Assembly: GCF_009760405.1 (NCBI RefSeq)
Contig: NZ_WRPP01000012.1
Location: 186,001-250,000, forward strand
Reading direction: 5' to 3'
Length of the DNA: 64,000 bases
Source of the DNA: Nocardia terrae
GTDB taxonomy: Bacteria > Actinomycetota > Actinomycetes > Mycobacteriales > Mycobacteriaceae
Positions 8,733-16,599 of the stretch are shown here, one piece after another (positions within the stretch are counted from its first letter, which is position 1; each line of letters begins with the position of its first letter). The notes under the pieces are model-generated. The model ran no database searches and was not told the DNA's origin. It saw only the letters and a list, made by a program, of their open reading frames with translations. The translations under genes were made by a program, and so were the position numbers.

Positions 8733-9980
8733 CTACTTGACCTGGTACATCCAGATCAGCGCGTTCGCCAATTCACCGGTGGGACCCCACTTGTACTCAC
8801 GCGCCAGACCCTGGCCGTCGTAGTTCTTCACGAAATCGACCAGTTCGGGACGGGTGGTCTTACCGGCCTCGATGCCCTTGAGCACGATGGTGGTCAGGTC
8901 GTAACCCTCGGTCGAGTAGGTGCCCGGGTCGTAGTTGTTGAACGCCTTGTAGGCGGCGGCGAACTTGTCCGAGGCCGGACCACACGGGCACGACAGCAGC
9001 GCGCCCTTCGAGGCGTTGCCCGCCTGCTTGACGAACTCGACGTCCTTGGTGCCGTCGTCGGAGATGAACGTCGCGGTCACGCCGCCACTGCGCAGCTGGC
9101 TCACCAGCGGGGACGCTTCGGCGTAATAGCCCGCGTAGAAGATCCCGTCCGGCTTGGCCGCGGCCATCTTCGACACCGTCGCGGAGAAGTCCTTGTCCTT
9201 CGTCTTGACGTTGGCCGCGCAGCTCGGGTCGGCGATCGAGCCCAGGCCCTCGGTCACGGTCTTGGCCAGACCGGTGCCGTAGTCGGAGTCGTCGGCGATG
9301 ACGCAGATCTTCTTGTACTTGCCGGTGCCCTTGAGGTATCCGGCGACGGCCGGACCCTGCACACCGTCGTTGCCCAGACCGCGGAAGAAGTTGGTCCAGC
9401 CGTTGGTGGTCAGGGTGACGTTGGTGGCCGACGGCGTCAGCGACAGCAGGTTGGCCTGGTTCAGAATCGCGCCGGTCGCCTTGGTCTCGCCCGAGAAGGT
9501 CGGGCCGATCAGGGCCACGATCGACGGGTCGGAGACGATGGTCGGAATGACCTGGGTGGCCTTCTGCGGGTCGCCCTCGGTGTCGAATTCCTTGACCGTC
9601 ACCTGGCAGCCGGGGTTGGCCTTGTTGTGCTGGTCGAGCGCCAGCTTCACACCACGGACGATATTGAGTCCGAGGTTGGCGTTGTCACCGGTCAGCGGGC
9701 CCGCCATCCCGATGGTCTGCGGGGCGCACTTGCCCTTGCCGTCACCGGCCGGGTCCGCGGCCGCGGTGGCGTCCTTGACCGGGACTTCCTTGCCCTGCGC
9801 ATCAACCTGTACGAGTGGCTGAATCGTCAGATTCGAGCCGCCTCCGCCACCACCGTTGTCCGTCGATTTGCTGCTACAGCCCGCCGTACCCAGAGCGAGT
9901 ACGGCCGCCGCGCCGATGATCATCGCGCGTGCCGCCCGGCTGCGTCGCAGCGATGACGTGCGCGTCATTGAACCAAGCAC
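8733..9980 (-). CDS. livK: Branched-chain amino acid ABC transporter substrate-binding lipoprotein
   Basis: 415 residues. An N-terminal signal (about 1-35, with RRSRAARAMIIGAAAVLALG) ends in the lipobox-like GTAGC, followed by a Ser/Gly linker, so the mature protein should be anchored as a lipoprotein. The body is a type-I periplasmic binding fold of the LivJ/LivK family (GMAGPLTGDNANLG, LIGPTFSGETKA, ICVIADDSDYGTG). GTG at 9980 is preferred because GAGGTG lies 4 bases upstream; ATG at 9968 is the alternative. It is first in the operon. The lipobox lacks the usual leucine at -3. Confidence 0.93.
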   Translation of the reverse strand: MLGSMTRTSSLRRSRAARAMIIGAAAVLALGTAGCSSKSTDNGGGGGGSNLTIQPLVQVDAQGKEVPVKDATAAADPAGDGKGKCAPQTIGMAGPLTGDNANLGLNIVRGVKLALDQHNKANPGCQVTVKEFDTEGDPQKATQVIPTIVSDPSIVALIGPTFSGETKATGAILNQANLLSLTPSATNVTLTTNGWTNFFRGLGNDGVQGPAVAGYLKGTGKYKKICVIADDSDYGTGLAKTVTEGLGSIADPSCAANVKTKDKDFSATVSKMAAAKPDGIFYAGYYAEASPLVSQLRSGGVTATFISDDGTKDVEFVKQAGNASKGALLSCPCGPASDKFAAAYKAFNNYDPGTYSTEGYDLTTIVLKGIEAGKTTRPELVDFVKNYDGQGLAREYKWGPTGELANALIWMYQVK

Positions 9981-10119
9981 GATTCACCTCATGTTCTGTG
10001 CTCCCCGGGGGTGACCGGAGAGGGCCGCCCCATCGATCGGCCCGACCAGAACATAGCCCCGCCACGTTAGCTCCGCATCACATTCGAATCATCTATGTGA
10101 CATCGCAACAAGAGAAAAT

Positions 10120-10175
10120 GCCCTGTTGTTACCACACTGTAAATTTTTACAGTTGATTTCTGGCAACAACAGGGC
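10120..10175 (-). terminator. Nested inverted repeats, probable pdtaR terminator
   Basis: Outer arms of 15 bases with one mismatch (10120-10134 and 10161-10175, GCCCTGTTGTT...AACAACAGGGC) enclose an inner AT-rich palindrome (10136-10153, ACTGTAAA..TTTACAGT). On the minus strand the outer hairpin is followed by ATTTT. It begins 20 bases past the pdtaR stop and lies upstream of livK, so it may also act as a regulatory site for livK. Confidence 0.55.
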
Positions 10176-10194
10176 TAAAGCGTGGCAAACGCGC

Positions 10195-10809
10195 TTACTT
10201 CGGCGCGAGATTCTCCAGCACCACTTCCGCGACCGCCTTCATGGTGGTGCGACGGTCCATGGCCGTGCGCTGAATCCACTTGAAGGCCTGCGGCTCCGAT
10301 AGTCCCTGCGTCTGCATGAGCACACCCTTGGCGCGCTCCACCAGCTTGCGGGTCTCGAGGCGGTCGGTCAGGTTCGCGACCTCGCTCTCGAGGGCGGCTA
10401 TCTCATGGAATCGCGATGCGGCCAATTCGATGGCCGGCACCAGATCCGACTTGGTGAACGGCTTGACCAAGTACGCCATCGCACCCGCGTCGCGCGCCCG
10501 CTCCACCAGGTCACGCTGGCTGAACGCGGTCAGAATGACCACCGGCGCAACGCGTTTCGACGCGATCTCGGCCGCCGCGTCGATGCCGTCCCGGCGCGGC
10601 ATCTTCACGTCCATGATCACCAGATCCGGCCGCAGCTCCACGGCGAGATCCACGGCCTGCTGACCGTCTCCCGCCTCACCCACCACCTGATAGCCCTCTT
10701 CCGAGAGCATCTCCACCAGGTCCATCCGGATGAGCGCCTCGTCCTCGGCAACCACCACCCGCTTGGGGGCGGACGCATCCTTCTTACCGCCCCCTGCTGT
10801 CGTTCCCAT
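10195..10809 (-). CDS. pdtaR: ANTAR-domain response regulator PdtaR
   Basis: Two-component transcription antiterminator. The receiver domain (about residues 15-130) has the acidic pocket AEDEALIRMD, the phosphoacceptor in DLVIMDVKMPRRDG, and the conserved T and K (ILTAFSQRD, YLVKPF). The C-terminal ANTAR RNA-binding domain (about 145-200) shows LETRKLVERAKGVLMQ and the family aromatic/Ala positions. Phosphorylated ANTAR proteins bind paired hexaloop hairpins in mRNA leaders. The start is the ATG at 10809, with AGGGG 8 bases upstream; an in-frame start at 10842 would add 11 residues not seen in the mycobacterial homologue. The partner kinase PdtaS is not in the window. Confidence 0.93.
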   Translation of the reverse strand: MGTTAGGGKKDASAPKRVVVAEDEALIRMDLVEMLSEEGYQVVGEAGDGQQAVDLAVELRPDLVIMDVKMPRRDGIDAAAEIASKRVAPVVILTAFSQRDLVERARDAGAMAYLVKPFTKSDLVPAIELAASRFHEIAALESEVANLTDRLETRKLVERAKGVLMQTQGLSEPQAFKWIQRTAMDRRTTMKAVAEVVLENLAPK

Positions 10810-11030
10810 AGATGAACCCCTGTCGCTTCCGAATACCGTCACCCGATGCCACCTCGCCTCGCGCCACCCTCACGGGCCCGGCACGCACCGAGTACCCCAA
10901 AGAGTACCGTCGCCCCGCCCCCACAACCCACGTACCCAGGGCAAACTGACCAGTATCACAACCGTGTTCTCCCCACGACCCCTCGATTAGTAGGTTCGCC
11001 CAAACACCCGCTATCATTTCCACCCGGTGC

Positions 11031-11117
11031 GCCGGGTTGGCGGAACTGGCAGACGCGACGGTCTCAAAAACCGTTGTCCGGAAGGACGTGTGGGTTCGAG
11101 TCCCACACTCGGCACCA
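11031..11117 (+). tRNA. tRNA-Leu (CAA)
   Basis: An 87-base class-II tRNA: acceptor GCCGGGT pairs with ACTCGGC, anticodon loop CTCAAAA gives CAA, the long variable arm is TGTCCGGAAGGACG, the T-loop is GTTCGAGTCC, and the 3' CCA is encoded. Its 3' half is duplicated at 11887-11942, with integrase remnants beside both copies, so the gene has served as an attachment site. Confidence 0.95.
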
Positions 11118-11124
11118 AGGCGGA

Positions 11125-11158
11125 GGGCCGTTTCGGTGATTACCGAGACGGCCCTTTT
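11125..11158 (+). terminator. Terminator after tRNA-Leu
   Basis: A 13-bp stem (11125-11137 with 11142-11154, GGGCCGTTTCGGT) with loop GATT, then TTTT. A mutated copy of the same hairpin follows the duplicated tRNA half at 11945-11982. Confidence 0.8.
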
Positions 11159-11159
11159 C

Positions 11160-11403
11160 TCATGCGGTCCGCAATCGGTCCGCAGCAGCCTGCGCGCCCG
11201 CACCCGCCCCCGCCGCCACGGTGTCCAGATCATCCGGGAACAGGTGCCCGTACAGGTCCAGCGTCAACATGGCCGTCTTGCGACCCCAGCATCCGTTGCA
11301 CGACTTTGATATTCGGCCCGGCGCTGATCGCCAGAGACGCCGCGGTGTGCCGAAGCCCGTGCGTTACAACTCCTTTCAGGCCGACTTCCAGGAAGGTGGA
11401 GGT
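11160..11403 (-). pseudogene. Tyrosine recombinase (phage-type integrase) C-terminal remnant, frameshifted
   Basis: Reading the minus strand from about 11403 gives VGLKGVVTHGLRHTAASLAI, then SAGPNIKVVQRMLGS: the HxLRH box and following helices of the catalytic domain. Near 11280 the frame shifts, and the next frame continues with TAMLTLDLYGHLFPDDLD, carrying the tyrosine nucleophile, to a TGA at 11160-11162. The usual LGH histidine reads as LGS. The N-terminal and core-binding domains are missing. It ends within a few bases of the tRNA-Leu terminator, as expected for an integrase beside its attachment site. It cannot be active. Confidence 0.75.
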
Positions 11404-11457
11404 GACTGAGCAGGGTCGGATCGCGCAGGAAGGCAGCGGACGAGTCGTCAGCGGAAA

Positions 11458-11625
11458 CTAGTCCTCATCCGGCGGAAGTACGCGCTCGGCATAAGCCTTC
11501 TCCATCGCATTGAGCCACTTACTGCTGTCCGAGGTGGGATCCTCGGCAAACAGCCCATCCAGAGCTCTCTTTGACTGGGCCTCACTGGCCGGTGTCCCCC
11601 CACCCTCGGGCGTTGATTCGGTCAT
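11458..11625 (-). CDS. Small hypothetical protein (55 residues) inside the integration scar
   Basis: ATG at 11625 runs 55 codons to TAG at 11458-11460, preceded by a good ribosome binding site (GGGGAG, 6 bases before the start). The product is acidic and soluble, beginning MTESTPEGGGTPASEAQ and ending ERVLPPDED, with no membrane segment or known motif. It points the same way as the integrase remnant and ends 55 bases upstream of it. It may be a leftover element gene or a recently exposed host reading frame; no function can be assigned. Confidence 0.45.
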   Translation of the reverse strand: MTESTPEGGGTPASEAQSKRALDGLFAEDPTSDSSKWLNAMEKAYAERVLPPDED

Positions 11626-11886
11626 AACGGCACTCCCCGTTCATCAACAGGCGGCAATCGGACAATCCCGCATAGAACCGTATCGCTGAACGATCACCCA
11701 TGCCAGATACCCGTTCGGCCATGGAGATCAGTACCCCCAGGAACAAAGAAGAGGCAGATCCACAGTCGGCCCGCAGAAGGACCGGCGACCCCAGCCGAGG
11801 CGGCCAATCGCCAAACCCGCCGGCCAGCCAATGACACCGATCCTCACCAATGACGGCCGATCCAGGAAAACGCCGAGAAGCACCAG

Positions 11887-11982
11887 CTCAAAAGCCGTAG
11901 TCCGGAAGGACGTGTTGGGTTCGAGTCCCGCACCCGGCACCAGAGGAAGGGCCGTCCTGGAGATCACCAGGACGGACCTTCC
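11887..11982 (+). repeat. Duplicated 3' half of tRNA-Leu plus its terminator
   Basis: Bases 11887-11942 repeat the tRNA-Leu sequence from the anticodon loop to the encoded CCA (CTCAAAA, CCGGAAGGACGTG, GTTCGAGTCCC, GGCACCA) with scattered changes, and 11945-11982 repeats the adjoining hairpin with new sequence in the stem. The 5' half of the tRNA is absent, so this is not a functional gene. It marks the distal end of a former insertion. Confidence 0.8.
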
Positions 11983-11983
11983 T

Positions 11984-12075
11984 CGTTTGTTGTACGACCT
12001 CGGCCTTCAGGCTGATGCCGATCCGCCGGGATGCGGCGGGGTGTCGAACGGCCTTGGGTGCAATATCTTTCGTTC
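11984..12075 (-). pseudogene. Second, more decayed integrase C-terminal remnant
   Basis: On the minus strand from about 12070, one frame reads KDIAPKAVRHPAASRR, then IGISLKAEVVQQT. It aligns without gaps to the first remnant (KGVVTHGLRHTAAS...IKVVQR), keeping RH, AAS and VVQ: 10 identities in 30. It lies just beyond the duplicated tRNA half, mirroring the first copy. The rest of the gene is gone. Confidence 0.5.
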
Positions 12076-12089
12076 GTTGCGTCAGAGAA

Positions 12090-13010
12090 TCAGAGCTGGG
12101 TGGTCAGGTCGTCGGGGTAGTCGAGGTCGGCGGCGAGCAGGCGGTGGGAGCGGATCTGGCATACCGGGTCGGGGGCCGGGCGGAGGGCGGCGTCGACTGG
12201 TTCTGCGGTTCCCGGGTTGTGCAGGGCTAGTTGGGCGGGCATCGGTAAGGCGGTGAACGGGTCATCGGTGGTGATCTTTGTCGGCAGGGCGTGCACTGCG
12301 GTGCAGAAGGTGTCCCATGCGGCGGTGGCGGGGTTGCCGGTGAGTTCGGCGTAAAGCTGTGCCAGGGTGCCGGTGTCGCCGAGTGTCACCATGGCGCGCG
12401 CGGCTTCGTTGAGGCTGTGGCCCAGGCTCAGCAGCCAGGAGAGGAAGGCCATGCCGCAGCCGGTGCTGATCGGGTTGCGGTCGGTCGGATCGGTGATGTT
12501 CACGAAATCCGGGGCGCCCGCGGCCTGCCAGATCGGCGCGGTCGCGAAGTCGCCCAACGCATTATCGCTGACTACGGCGGCGCACCAGCGGGAGAGCGCC
12601 TCACCGGTACTGACCTCGCAGAGTCTGCCACCCATCGAGCATTCGCTGAGTTCGGCCTCGAAGAGCGCCGACACTCGTGCGGGCGCGCCGAACGCGGCGC
12701 AGACCTCGATGGAACCGCCGTTGACGAAGTCGCATGCCATATGGTCGGCGCCCCCGGTGCCGTCGGTCCGGCCGCCGAGGGCGAACACGATCACGTTCAC
12801 CGCCCCGCTCACGATGCCGAAGATACGATCGTTGGCCGCGACCACACGGTCCGCGTCGGTGAGGAGGTCGCAGGCGTTCTGCAGACCGGGCCGACCCAAC
12901 TGGGGATCGAAGTACACCGAAACCTTGCCGTTCGCGCTCGTCCCGACATGAACCGCACGGCCGTATTGCGGCCACACCGGCGCATCGACCGGAGCCGACA
13001 TCATCGACAT
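12090..13010 (-). CDS. Conserved hypothetical protein, cysteine-containing, unknown function
   Basis: 306 residues from the ATG at 13010, chosen because GGGGGA lies 5 bases upstream; an in-frame start at 13145 would add 45 low-quality residues. The middle has ELSECSMGG and LCEVSTGEALSRWCAA, followed by APDFVNITDPTDRNPISTGC and GMAFLSWLLSLGHSLNEAAR. I recall similar stretches in secreted or surface proteins of unknown function from other bacteria, but no function is established to my knowledge. No clear signal peptide is visible from this start. The many Asp, Gly and Cys residues could suit metal binding; that is a guess. It stands alone, facing the integration scar. Confidence 0.7.
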   Translation of the reverse strand: MSMMSAPVDAPVWPQYGRAVHVGTSANGKVSVYFDPQLGRPGLQNACDLLTDADRVVAANDRIFGIVSGAVNVIVFALGGRTDGTGGADHMACDFVNGGSIEVCAAFGAPARVSALFEAELSECSMGGRLCEVSTGEALSRWCAAVVSDNALGDFATAPIWQAAGAPDFVNITDPTDRNPISTGCGMAFLSWLLSLGHSLNEAARAMVTLGDTGTLAQLYAELTGNPATAAWDTFCTAVHALPTKITTDDPFTALPMPAQLALHNPGTAEPVDAALRPAPDPVCQIRSHRLLAADLDYPDDLTTQL

Positions 13011-13328
13011 CGCTGTCCCCCACCTTCTCGCCGATTCCGGCGAATCATGTTGTGGCGTGGCTCGGTCGGATAACACGATGAATCCCCCACAGCCCCACCC
13101 GATACCTTGCGAGGCTATCAGCGCGGCTTTCGCCTTGTAACGCAATTATTTTCGCCGCCGAGCGCCAACCGGCCACTGCCACCTGCGCGGTCCTCGTGGC
13201 CGAACTTCCAGACCCGAGTCCAGATACGAACCGCCGACCAGCACAGTCGGTGGGCACGAAGCACATCGCATGGTGTGTGAAAGCAGCTGTCTCTACGGCG
13301 CTGATCTATCTGGAGTACCACGACCGCT

Positions 13329-13356
13329 CGTCAACCTTCAGTTGACGGGTTAGGGT
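13329..13356 (+). promoter_or_regulatory. Palindrome and -10 box before the glycosyltransferase gene
   Basis: CGTCAAC-CTTCA-GTTGACG (13329-13347) is a perfect 7-bp inverted repeat. It is followed by TAGGGT (13351-13356), which stands 6 bases before the ATG at 13363. The layout suggests a leaderless promoter with an operator over its spacer. The rest of the gap from 13011 shows nothing convincing. Confidence 0.4.
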
Positions 13357-13362
13357 GGCAGG

Positions 13363-14370
13363 ATGCGCGTCTTGTTTGCCAGCCTTGCGACTGTTGGGCA
13401 TGCGTTTCCGTTGATTCCGGTTGCGGTTGCGGCGCAGCGGGCGGGGTGTGAGGTGCACTTTGCGGCGGGGGAAGCGGTGCACGGGGTGTTGGGGGCGCAT
13501 GGGGTGCGGGCGTTTCGGCCTGCGGATTGTTTTTCCGAGATCTATGCGGAGGACATCGAGGAGGGTTTGAGGCGGGTGCGGCCGGATCTGGTGGTGCACG
13601 AGTGGGGGGTGCCGGGGGTGGCGGTTGCGGCGCATCGGCATGGGATACCCGGGGTGTGGCATGGGTTCGGGCGGTACTTTCCCGATGGGATCGGGTTGGA
13701 GCTTCCTACTCGGATTCCGGGGTTGCCGGGGTTGCCGCACATCGATATTTGTCCGCCGTCGTTGCAGGACAAGGCTTTTCTGGAGGCGGAGCGTATCGCG
13801 TTGCGGCCGATGCCGTACTCCGAGCCGGGTGGGCGGCAGTCGGCCGCGGACATACCCGAATGTGTTTCCCTGATCTACCTCACGCTGGGCAGCGTGTTCG
13901 CCACCCCCGAGCTGCTCACCACCGCCATCAACGGGTTGGCACACCTCGACGCGCATATCGTCGTCGCGACGGGGCGGCTCGATCCGCGGGAGCTGGGCCC
14001 GCTGCCCGGCAATGTCAGTGTCCGCGCGTGGGTTCCGCAGGGTGAGGTGATACGCCGGGCGGAGTTGGTTGTTCATCACGGCGGAAGCGGGACCATGCTG
14101 GACGCGTTGAATTTCGGGGTTCCGCAGTTGGTTCTGCCGCAAGGGGCCGATCAGTTCGCCAACACGATCGCGCTCGAAGCCGTCGGAGCCGGGATCGGGC
14201 TCATGTCGGGCGATGTCGAGGCGGGCACGATCGCCGATTGTGCGGCGCGGTTGCTGCCGCACACGAGGAATCCGTATCGCGACGCGTCCGAAGCCATCGC
14301 CGCGGAGATCGCGCGAATGCCCGGGCCCGATGAGGTTGTCAGCCGGTTGCGGGAAGTCGCCGGGCGGTAG
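13363..14370 (+). CDS. GT1-family glycosyltransferase (UGT / macrolide glycosyltransferase type)
   Basis: 335-residue GT-B enzyme, somewhat shorter than the usual 380-420. The N-terminal half starts with MRVLFASLATVGHAFPLIPV, the acceptor-domain signature of this family. The C-terminal half has the nucleotide-sugar motif HHGGSGTMLDALNFGVPQL followed by PQGADQFANT. Such enzymes move a sugar from a nucleotide donor onto lipids, natural products or xenobiotics; the acceptor here is unknown. The ATG follows TAGGGT by 6 bases, so the transcript is probably leaderless. Its last 32 bases overlap the end of the convergent ferritin-like gene. Confidence 0.88.
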   Translation: MRVLFASLATVGHAFPLIPVAVAAQRAGCEVHFAAGEAVHGVLGAHGVRAFRPADCFSEIYAEDIEEGLRRVRPDLVVHEWGVPGVAVAAHRHGIPGVWHGFGRYFPDGIGLELPTRIPGLPGLPHIDICPPSLQDKAFLEAERIALRPMPYSEPGGRQSAADIPECVSLIYLTLGSVFATPELLTTAINGLAHLDAHIVVATGRLDPRELGPLPGNVSVRAWVPQGEVIRRAELVVHHGGSGTMLDALNFGVPQLVLPQGADQFANTIALEAVGAGIGLMSGDVEAGTIADCAARLLPHTRNPYRDASEAIAAEIARMPGPDEVVSRLREVAGR

Positions 14371-15097
14371 GGAACCCGGTCCGCGATCGCCGGAGCGGCA
14401 GGGCGGTCGCGCAGACCGGGGCGAAATGGGCGCACGCGGCTCGGGCGAATTCCGTTCGGGTGACACCCAATTGGCGGAGGGCCGGGGCGTGGTCGAGGAG
14501 GACCACGAGGAGGGCGCCGCAGAGGATGGTCCACCAGACGGCGCGGATGAGGGGGCGGAGCGGGTAGGGGGTGGTGGTGCAGGCCGTCCGGAGGCGGTGG
14601 GTGTGGAAGGGGATGTGGCGTTGTTCGTCGGCGAGGATGAGGGCGGCGGTGCGAGTGGTGAGGGGGTCCGGGGTGCCGTCGCGGAGGGCTCGGTAGTAGG
14701 GGACGGCGATTACCTCGGCTACCGAGAGGACCATGAGTTCCAGGCGGAGGCCGAGGGCGCGGCGGAGGTGGACGAAGATCGCGTCGGTCCAGTGGCGGGA
14801 GATGGTTGGGTGGCCTGCCGCGGCGAGGAGGTGGCGGAGTAGGCGGGCATGGTTCTGTTCCTCGGCGATGAAGAGGCGGACGGCGGCGGCATAGGTGGGA
14901 TCGCCTGCGGCATCGGCTTTCGACATGAGGTTGGCGCCGTCGCCGGATTCGCCTACCTGGAAGCGTTGGATGCTTCGAACCAGGGCGGGCGGGAGGGTGG
15001 CGCCCAGGGACCAGTCGGGGTCGCCGGTGCGGGTGCGGGCGGTGGCCTTGGCCTCGAATTCGGCTGTCCAGCGGGCGAAGGTCTGCGGGTCGGGCAT
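14339..15097 (-). CDS. Ferritin-like diiron protein
   Basis: 252 residues from the ATG at 15097, preceded by GGAAG at good spacing. The helical core carries likely diiron ligands: FIAEEQNHARLL near residue 80 and ADEQRHIPFH near 155, i.e. two ExxH pairs in a four-helix bundle, with further glutamates on the intervening helices (RLELMVLSVAEV). The fold is shared by ferritins, diiron oxygenases and desaturases. A hydrophobic segment near residue 195 (ILCGALLVVLL) may associate with the membrane. Substrate unknown. It converges on the glycosyltransferase and overlaps it by 32 bases. Confidence 0.7.
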   Translation of the reverse strand: MPDPQTFARWTAEFEAKATARTRTGDPDWSLGATLPPALVRSIQRFQVGESGDGANLMSKADAAGDPTYAAAVRLFIAEEQNHARLLRHLLAAAGHPTISRHWTDAIFVHLRRALGLRLELMVLSVAEVIAVPYYRALRDGTPDPLTTRTAALILADEQRHIPFHTHRLRTACTTTPYPLRPLIRAVWWTILCGALLVVLLDHAPALRQLGVTRTEFARAACAHFAPVCATALPLRRSRTGFPTARRLPATG

Positions 15098-15271
15098 GAA
15101 GGCTTCCGATCTGGGGGCGGGCCGGGTTCGGAAATCGACTCTAGGAATCGGGTGTGCGCATCGGGCGGGCGCGATGTGGAGATTGTGCGCGGACCGGGCC
15201 ACCCGAAGATTTGGCTTATAGACGTTTCGCATTCCGCTGCGGTGGCGGACCTCGTCGCGCATAGTGGCCGC

Positions 15272-15751
15272 ATGCGAATCCCGATGACCGCGTTGAGGAG
15301 AGCCGTCCCCGGATTGGGCGTGGCGATGGTGGTCGCGGCGATGACCGCGGGATGCGGATCGGAATCCACGGGGACCGCGGCGCCGGCGGGGACGACACCG
15401 GATCGGGCGACGACGACAGGAGCCGCCACGACTCCCCCGGCGAAATCGGCGAAATCACAGTCGGGATTGCCCTCGGCGGCGGACGGGACGAACGTCGACG
15501 CCTGCGCCAATGCCAACTGCGAGATTCAGGTGGACGGGCCGACCACCATTTCCACGCCCGGATTCACCAGGATCGGTGGGACGGTCAAGATTCAGGACAT
15601 CTCCCCCCTGTCCGTCACCGCCGCGGGATCGATGTTCGGATTTCCCATCTCCGGCTCGACCGGAGTCGGCGGGACGATCTTTCTGAACGGGCTCACGATC
15701 AAGGTGATTGCCGTCCAGGGCAGCTCGGCGGTGCTGCGGTTGAGCACCTAG
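15272..15751 (+). CDS. Putative small lipoprotein
   Basis: 159 residues starting MRIPMTALRRAVPGLGVAMV; the signal peptide ends in MTAGC (Cys about residue 28). A Thr/Ala/Pro-rich linker to about residue 70 leads to a compact C-terminal domain of about 85 residues with a Cys pair (DACANANCEIQVDG) and short beta-strand-like segments. The protein should be anchored outside the cytoplasmic membrane. I do not recognise the domain. It is alone, divergent from the ferritin-like gene. Confidence 0.7.
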   Translation: MRIPMTALRRAVPGLGVAMVVAAMTAGCGSESTGTAAPAGTTPDRATTTGAATTPPAKSAKSQSGLPSAADGTNVDACANANCEIQVDGPTTISTPGFTRIGGTVKIQDISPLSVTAAGSMFGFPISGSTGVGGTIFLNGLTIKVIAVQGSSAVLRLST

Positions 15752-15855
15752 CGGGCCTACGCTGGAGGGCGAGGCCGAGGTGTGGGGCCTTCGAACCGGA
15801 TTCGGGGGTGGGACGTAGGTCTGCACGAGGCAATAGTGCGTGCGGAGGTCGATGG

Positions 15856-16425
15856 ATGCGGGTGCAGCGAGTTACGGCGGATCTGACGGAGTATCCGGAT
15901 CTGGTCGTCATCCTGCTCGGGATGCGGGTGCGCACTCCGCGGGGAATTCTGCGGCTGATCGGGGTGGGTCCCAAGTTGTACAAGTCGCATCGGGATCGGC
16001 CGGACGGGCTTTTGTCGCACGAGGATGTGGTGTGGTCGCTGTGGCCGCCGCATTGGGGGGCGCGGCAGTATTGGCGGGATTTGGAGAGCCTGGAGCGGTG
16101 GACGCGGTCCGAGCCGCACCGGCAGTGGTGGCAGCAGTTTCTGAAGGATTCCGGCGGTACGGGATTCTGGCACGAAGCCTATTTCGCCAGGGGCGGAATA
16201 GATTCCGTGTACGACGATATGTCCGCGCCCACGGGTCTGGCCCGGTTCGCGCGGACCGTCCCAGCTAGAGGGCGGTTGTTCTCGACGCGGGGGCGGGTGC
16301 GCGACGCGGTGTCGGGGCAGGAGCCGCGCGGTCTCGAAATCGCGCCCGCGGTAACGGAATCCGCGCTCTACGACAAGAAGACGACCGATACCCCGACCTA
16401 TTCGCCTATTGATTTACCGGAGTAG
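15856..16425 (+). CDS. DUF4188 domain protein
   Basis: 189 residues from the ATG at 15856, which has GGAGG 7 bases upstream. The pattern MRVQRVTADLTEYPDLVVIL, GARQYWRDLESLERW and the later WHEAYFARGG, with IDSVYDDMSAP, fits the DUF4188 family, whose members resemble dimeric alpha-beta barrel proteins (the fold of small haem-type monooxygenases and aldoxime dehydratase relatives). No function is established. The last 55 residues are a polar tail. Confidence 0.75.
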   Translation: MRVQRVTADLTEYPDLVVILLGMRVRTPRGILRLIGVGPKLYKSHRDRPDGLLSHEDVVWSLWPPHWGARQYWRDLESLERWTRSEPHRQWWQQFLKDSGGTGFWHEAYFARGGIDSVYDDMSAPTGLARFARTVPARGRLFSTRGRVRDAVSGQEPRGLEIAPAVTESALYDKKTTDTPTYSPIDLPE

Positions 16426-16599
16426 GACAGGCATGCTCACATGCCAGGGGGATTGACTCGGCACCGGCCCGACACTTCGGTAAACGGGAACCAACAGTAG
16501 ATGAGCGACATTCGGCCGCGCGATGAACATCGCGGTTGAAACGTGTGATTCGGTCACGGAACTGTTTCGAAGCGACAACGGCGGGCATAAGTTATCCGC

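Larger units (their letters stand above)
11063..12075. mobile_element. Scar of tRNA-Leu-targeted integration (double att and integrase remnants)
   Basis: The block [tRNA-Leu 3' half, terminator hairpin, C-terminal integrase fragment on the minus strand] occurs twice, first from 11063 and again, more decayed, from 11887. Between the copies lie about 480 bases with one small reading frame. This is the pattern left when elements carrying tyrosine integrases insert at a tRNA 3' end and then decay. No intact integrase, excisionase, replication or cargo gene remains. Confidence 0.65.

Noticed and set aside
11700..11834. 44-codon open frame on the plus strand inside the integration scar
   Set aside because: No ribosome binding site, no leaderless promoter pattern and no recognisable product.
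13011..13145. 45-residue N-terminal extension of the hypothetical protein at 12090
   Set aside because: The extension lacks a ribosome binding site and looks non-coding, while the ATG at 13010 has GGGGGA at good spacing.
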